Shown here in pieces: positions 6,046 to 6,294 of a DNA stretch of 6,294 bases (position 1 is the stretch's first letter; every line of letters begins with the position of its first letter). The notes under the pieces are model-generated. The model was not told the DNA's origin and ran no database searches. It worked only from the letters and a program-made list of their open reading frames with translations. The DNA comes from CBDUMN01 sp965368335 (GTDB lineage Bacteria > Pseudomonadota > Alphaproteobacteria > Rhodospirillales > JAPHRK01). Both the position numbers and the translations under genes were made by a program. The stretch spans positions 1 through 6,294 of the forward strand of contig CBDUMN010000142.1 of assembly GCA_965368335.1 (NCBI GenBank), read 5' to 3'.

Positions 6046-6294
6046 TTAAACATCCGGGCCCTTGTCCGGATGGCCTTCCCGCGGCTTCTTAAACAGCTTC
6101 CAAACACCCGAGGCGGTGAGGATGGTTTGGCCGTCGCCGGTCAAAGTGCCGCGCACAAAAGCCAGGGAACCGGTCAGTTTGGCGATTTCCACTTCCGCTT
6201 CGACCCAGGCGCCGGGCTCGACATTGCCGGTAAATTCGGTATTCAGCGAAATGGTCGCGCAACGCCCGCGCTTGAGATAAACCGCCGTGCCCAT
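6046..6294 (-). CDS. PaaI-like hotdog-fold thioesterase, C-terminal part (5' end outside window)
   Basis: The 82 visible residues match the C-terminal half of PaaI-family thioesterases, small cytosolic hotdog-fold enzymes that hydrolyse acyl- or aryl-CoA thioesters. The pattern ATISLNTEF (strand), VEPGAWVEAEVEIAKLTGSL, then AFVRGTLTGDGQTILTASGVWKL, follows the long beta-sheet of the fold with the family-typical FVRG and GVWKL. The last residues (KKPREGHPDKGPDV) form a charged tail. The visible frame begins with a methionine exactly at the window edge, but the family is usually about 130-150 residues and the catalytic N-terminal helix region is missing. The real start is therefore very probably beyond 6294, and that methionine is internal. 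The gene is convergent with tsaD. Substrate cannot be judged from this fragment. Confidence 0.78.
   Translation of the reverse strand: MGTAVYLKRGRCATISLNTEFTGNVEPGAWVEAEVEIAKLTGSLAFVRGTLTGDGQTILTASGVWKLFKKPREGHPDKGPDV

Overview
The window looks like a core chromosomal segment of an alphaproteobacterium, most likely Rhodospirillales-like. The reasons are the GC-rich coding DNA, a heme cluster hemC - hemD - mic60 - hemY, and a mitofilin/Mic60 protein, which among bacteria is characteristic of Alphaproteobacteria. I cannot name a genus from the sequence alone.

Layout, left to right. Positions 1-52 hold nothing I recognise. A complete tRNA-Thr(CGT), with encoded CCA, lies on the minus strand at 53-128. 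Between it and hemY is a strong GC-rich palindrome (151-181) that overlaps a probable tRNA promoter. A minus-strand heme operon follows, read from right to left: hemC (4696-3758), a 701-codon ORF joining uroporphyrinogen-III synthase (HemD) to Mic60 (3741-1636), and hemY (1634-210). Spacing is tight, 16 nt and then 1 nt, so one transcript with translational coupling is likely. A 109-nt divergent intergenic region separates hemC from tsaD, which runs on the plus strand (4806-5879). After tsaD comes a 166-nt AT-rich convergent spacer full of inverted repeats. The right edge holds the C-terminal part of a minus-strand PaaI-like hotdog thioesterase whose start lies outside the window.

How the genes fit together. 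HemC polymerises four porphobilinogens into hydroxymethylbilane. HemD closes this linear tetrapyrrole into uroporphyrinogen III, the precursor of heme, siroheme, cobalamin and bacteriochlorophyll. HemY is a membrane-anchored TPR protein usually encoded beside hemD. Mic60 shapes (intra)cytoplasmic membranes, so the cluster pairs tetrapyrrole supply with membrane architecture. TsaD makes the t6A37 modification of ANN-decoding tRNAs; tRNA-Thr(CGT) is one of these, but I read its presence nearby as coincidence.

The most notable point is the HemD-Mic60 joint. The frame is open throughout, yet a Shine-Dalgarno-like sequence and ATG sit exactly where Mic60 would normally begin. The locus may therefore encode a fusion, two products, or two genes joined by a one-base indel. 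I saw no CRISPR array, transposase, phage gene or clearly novel multi-gene system.
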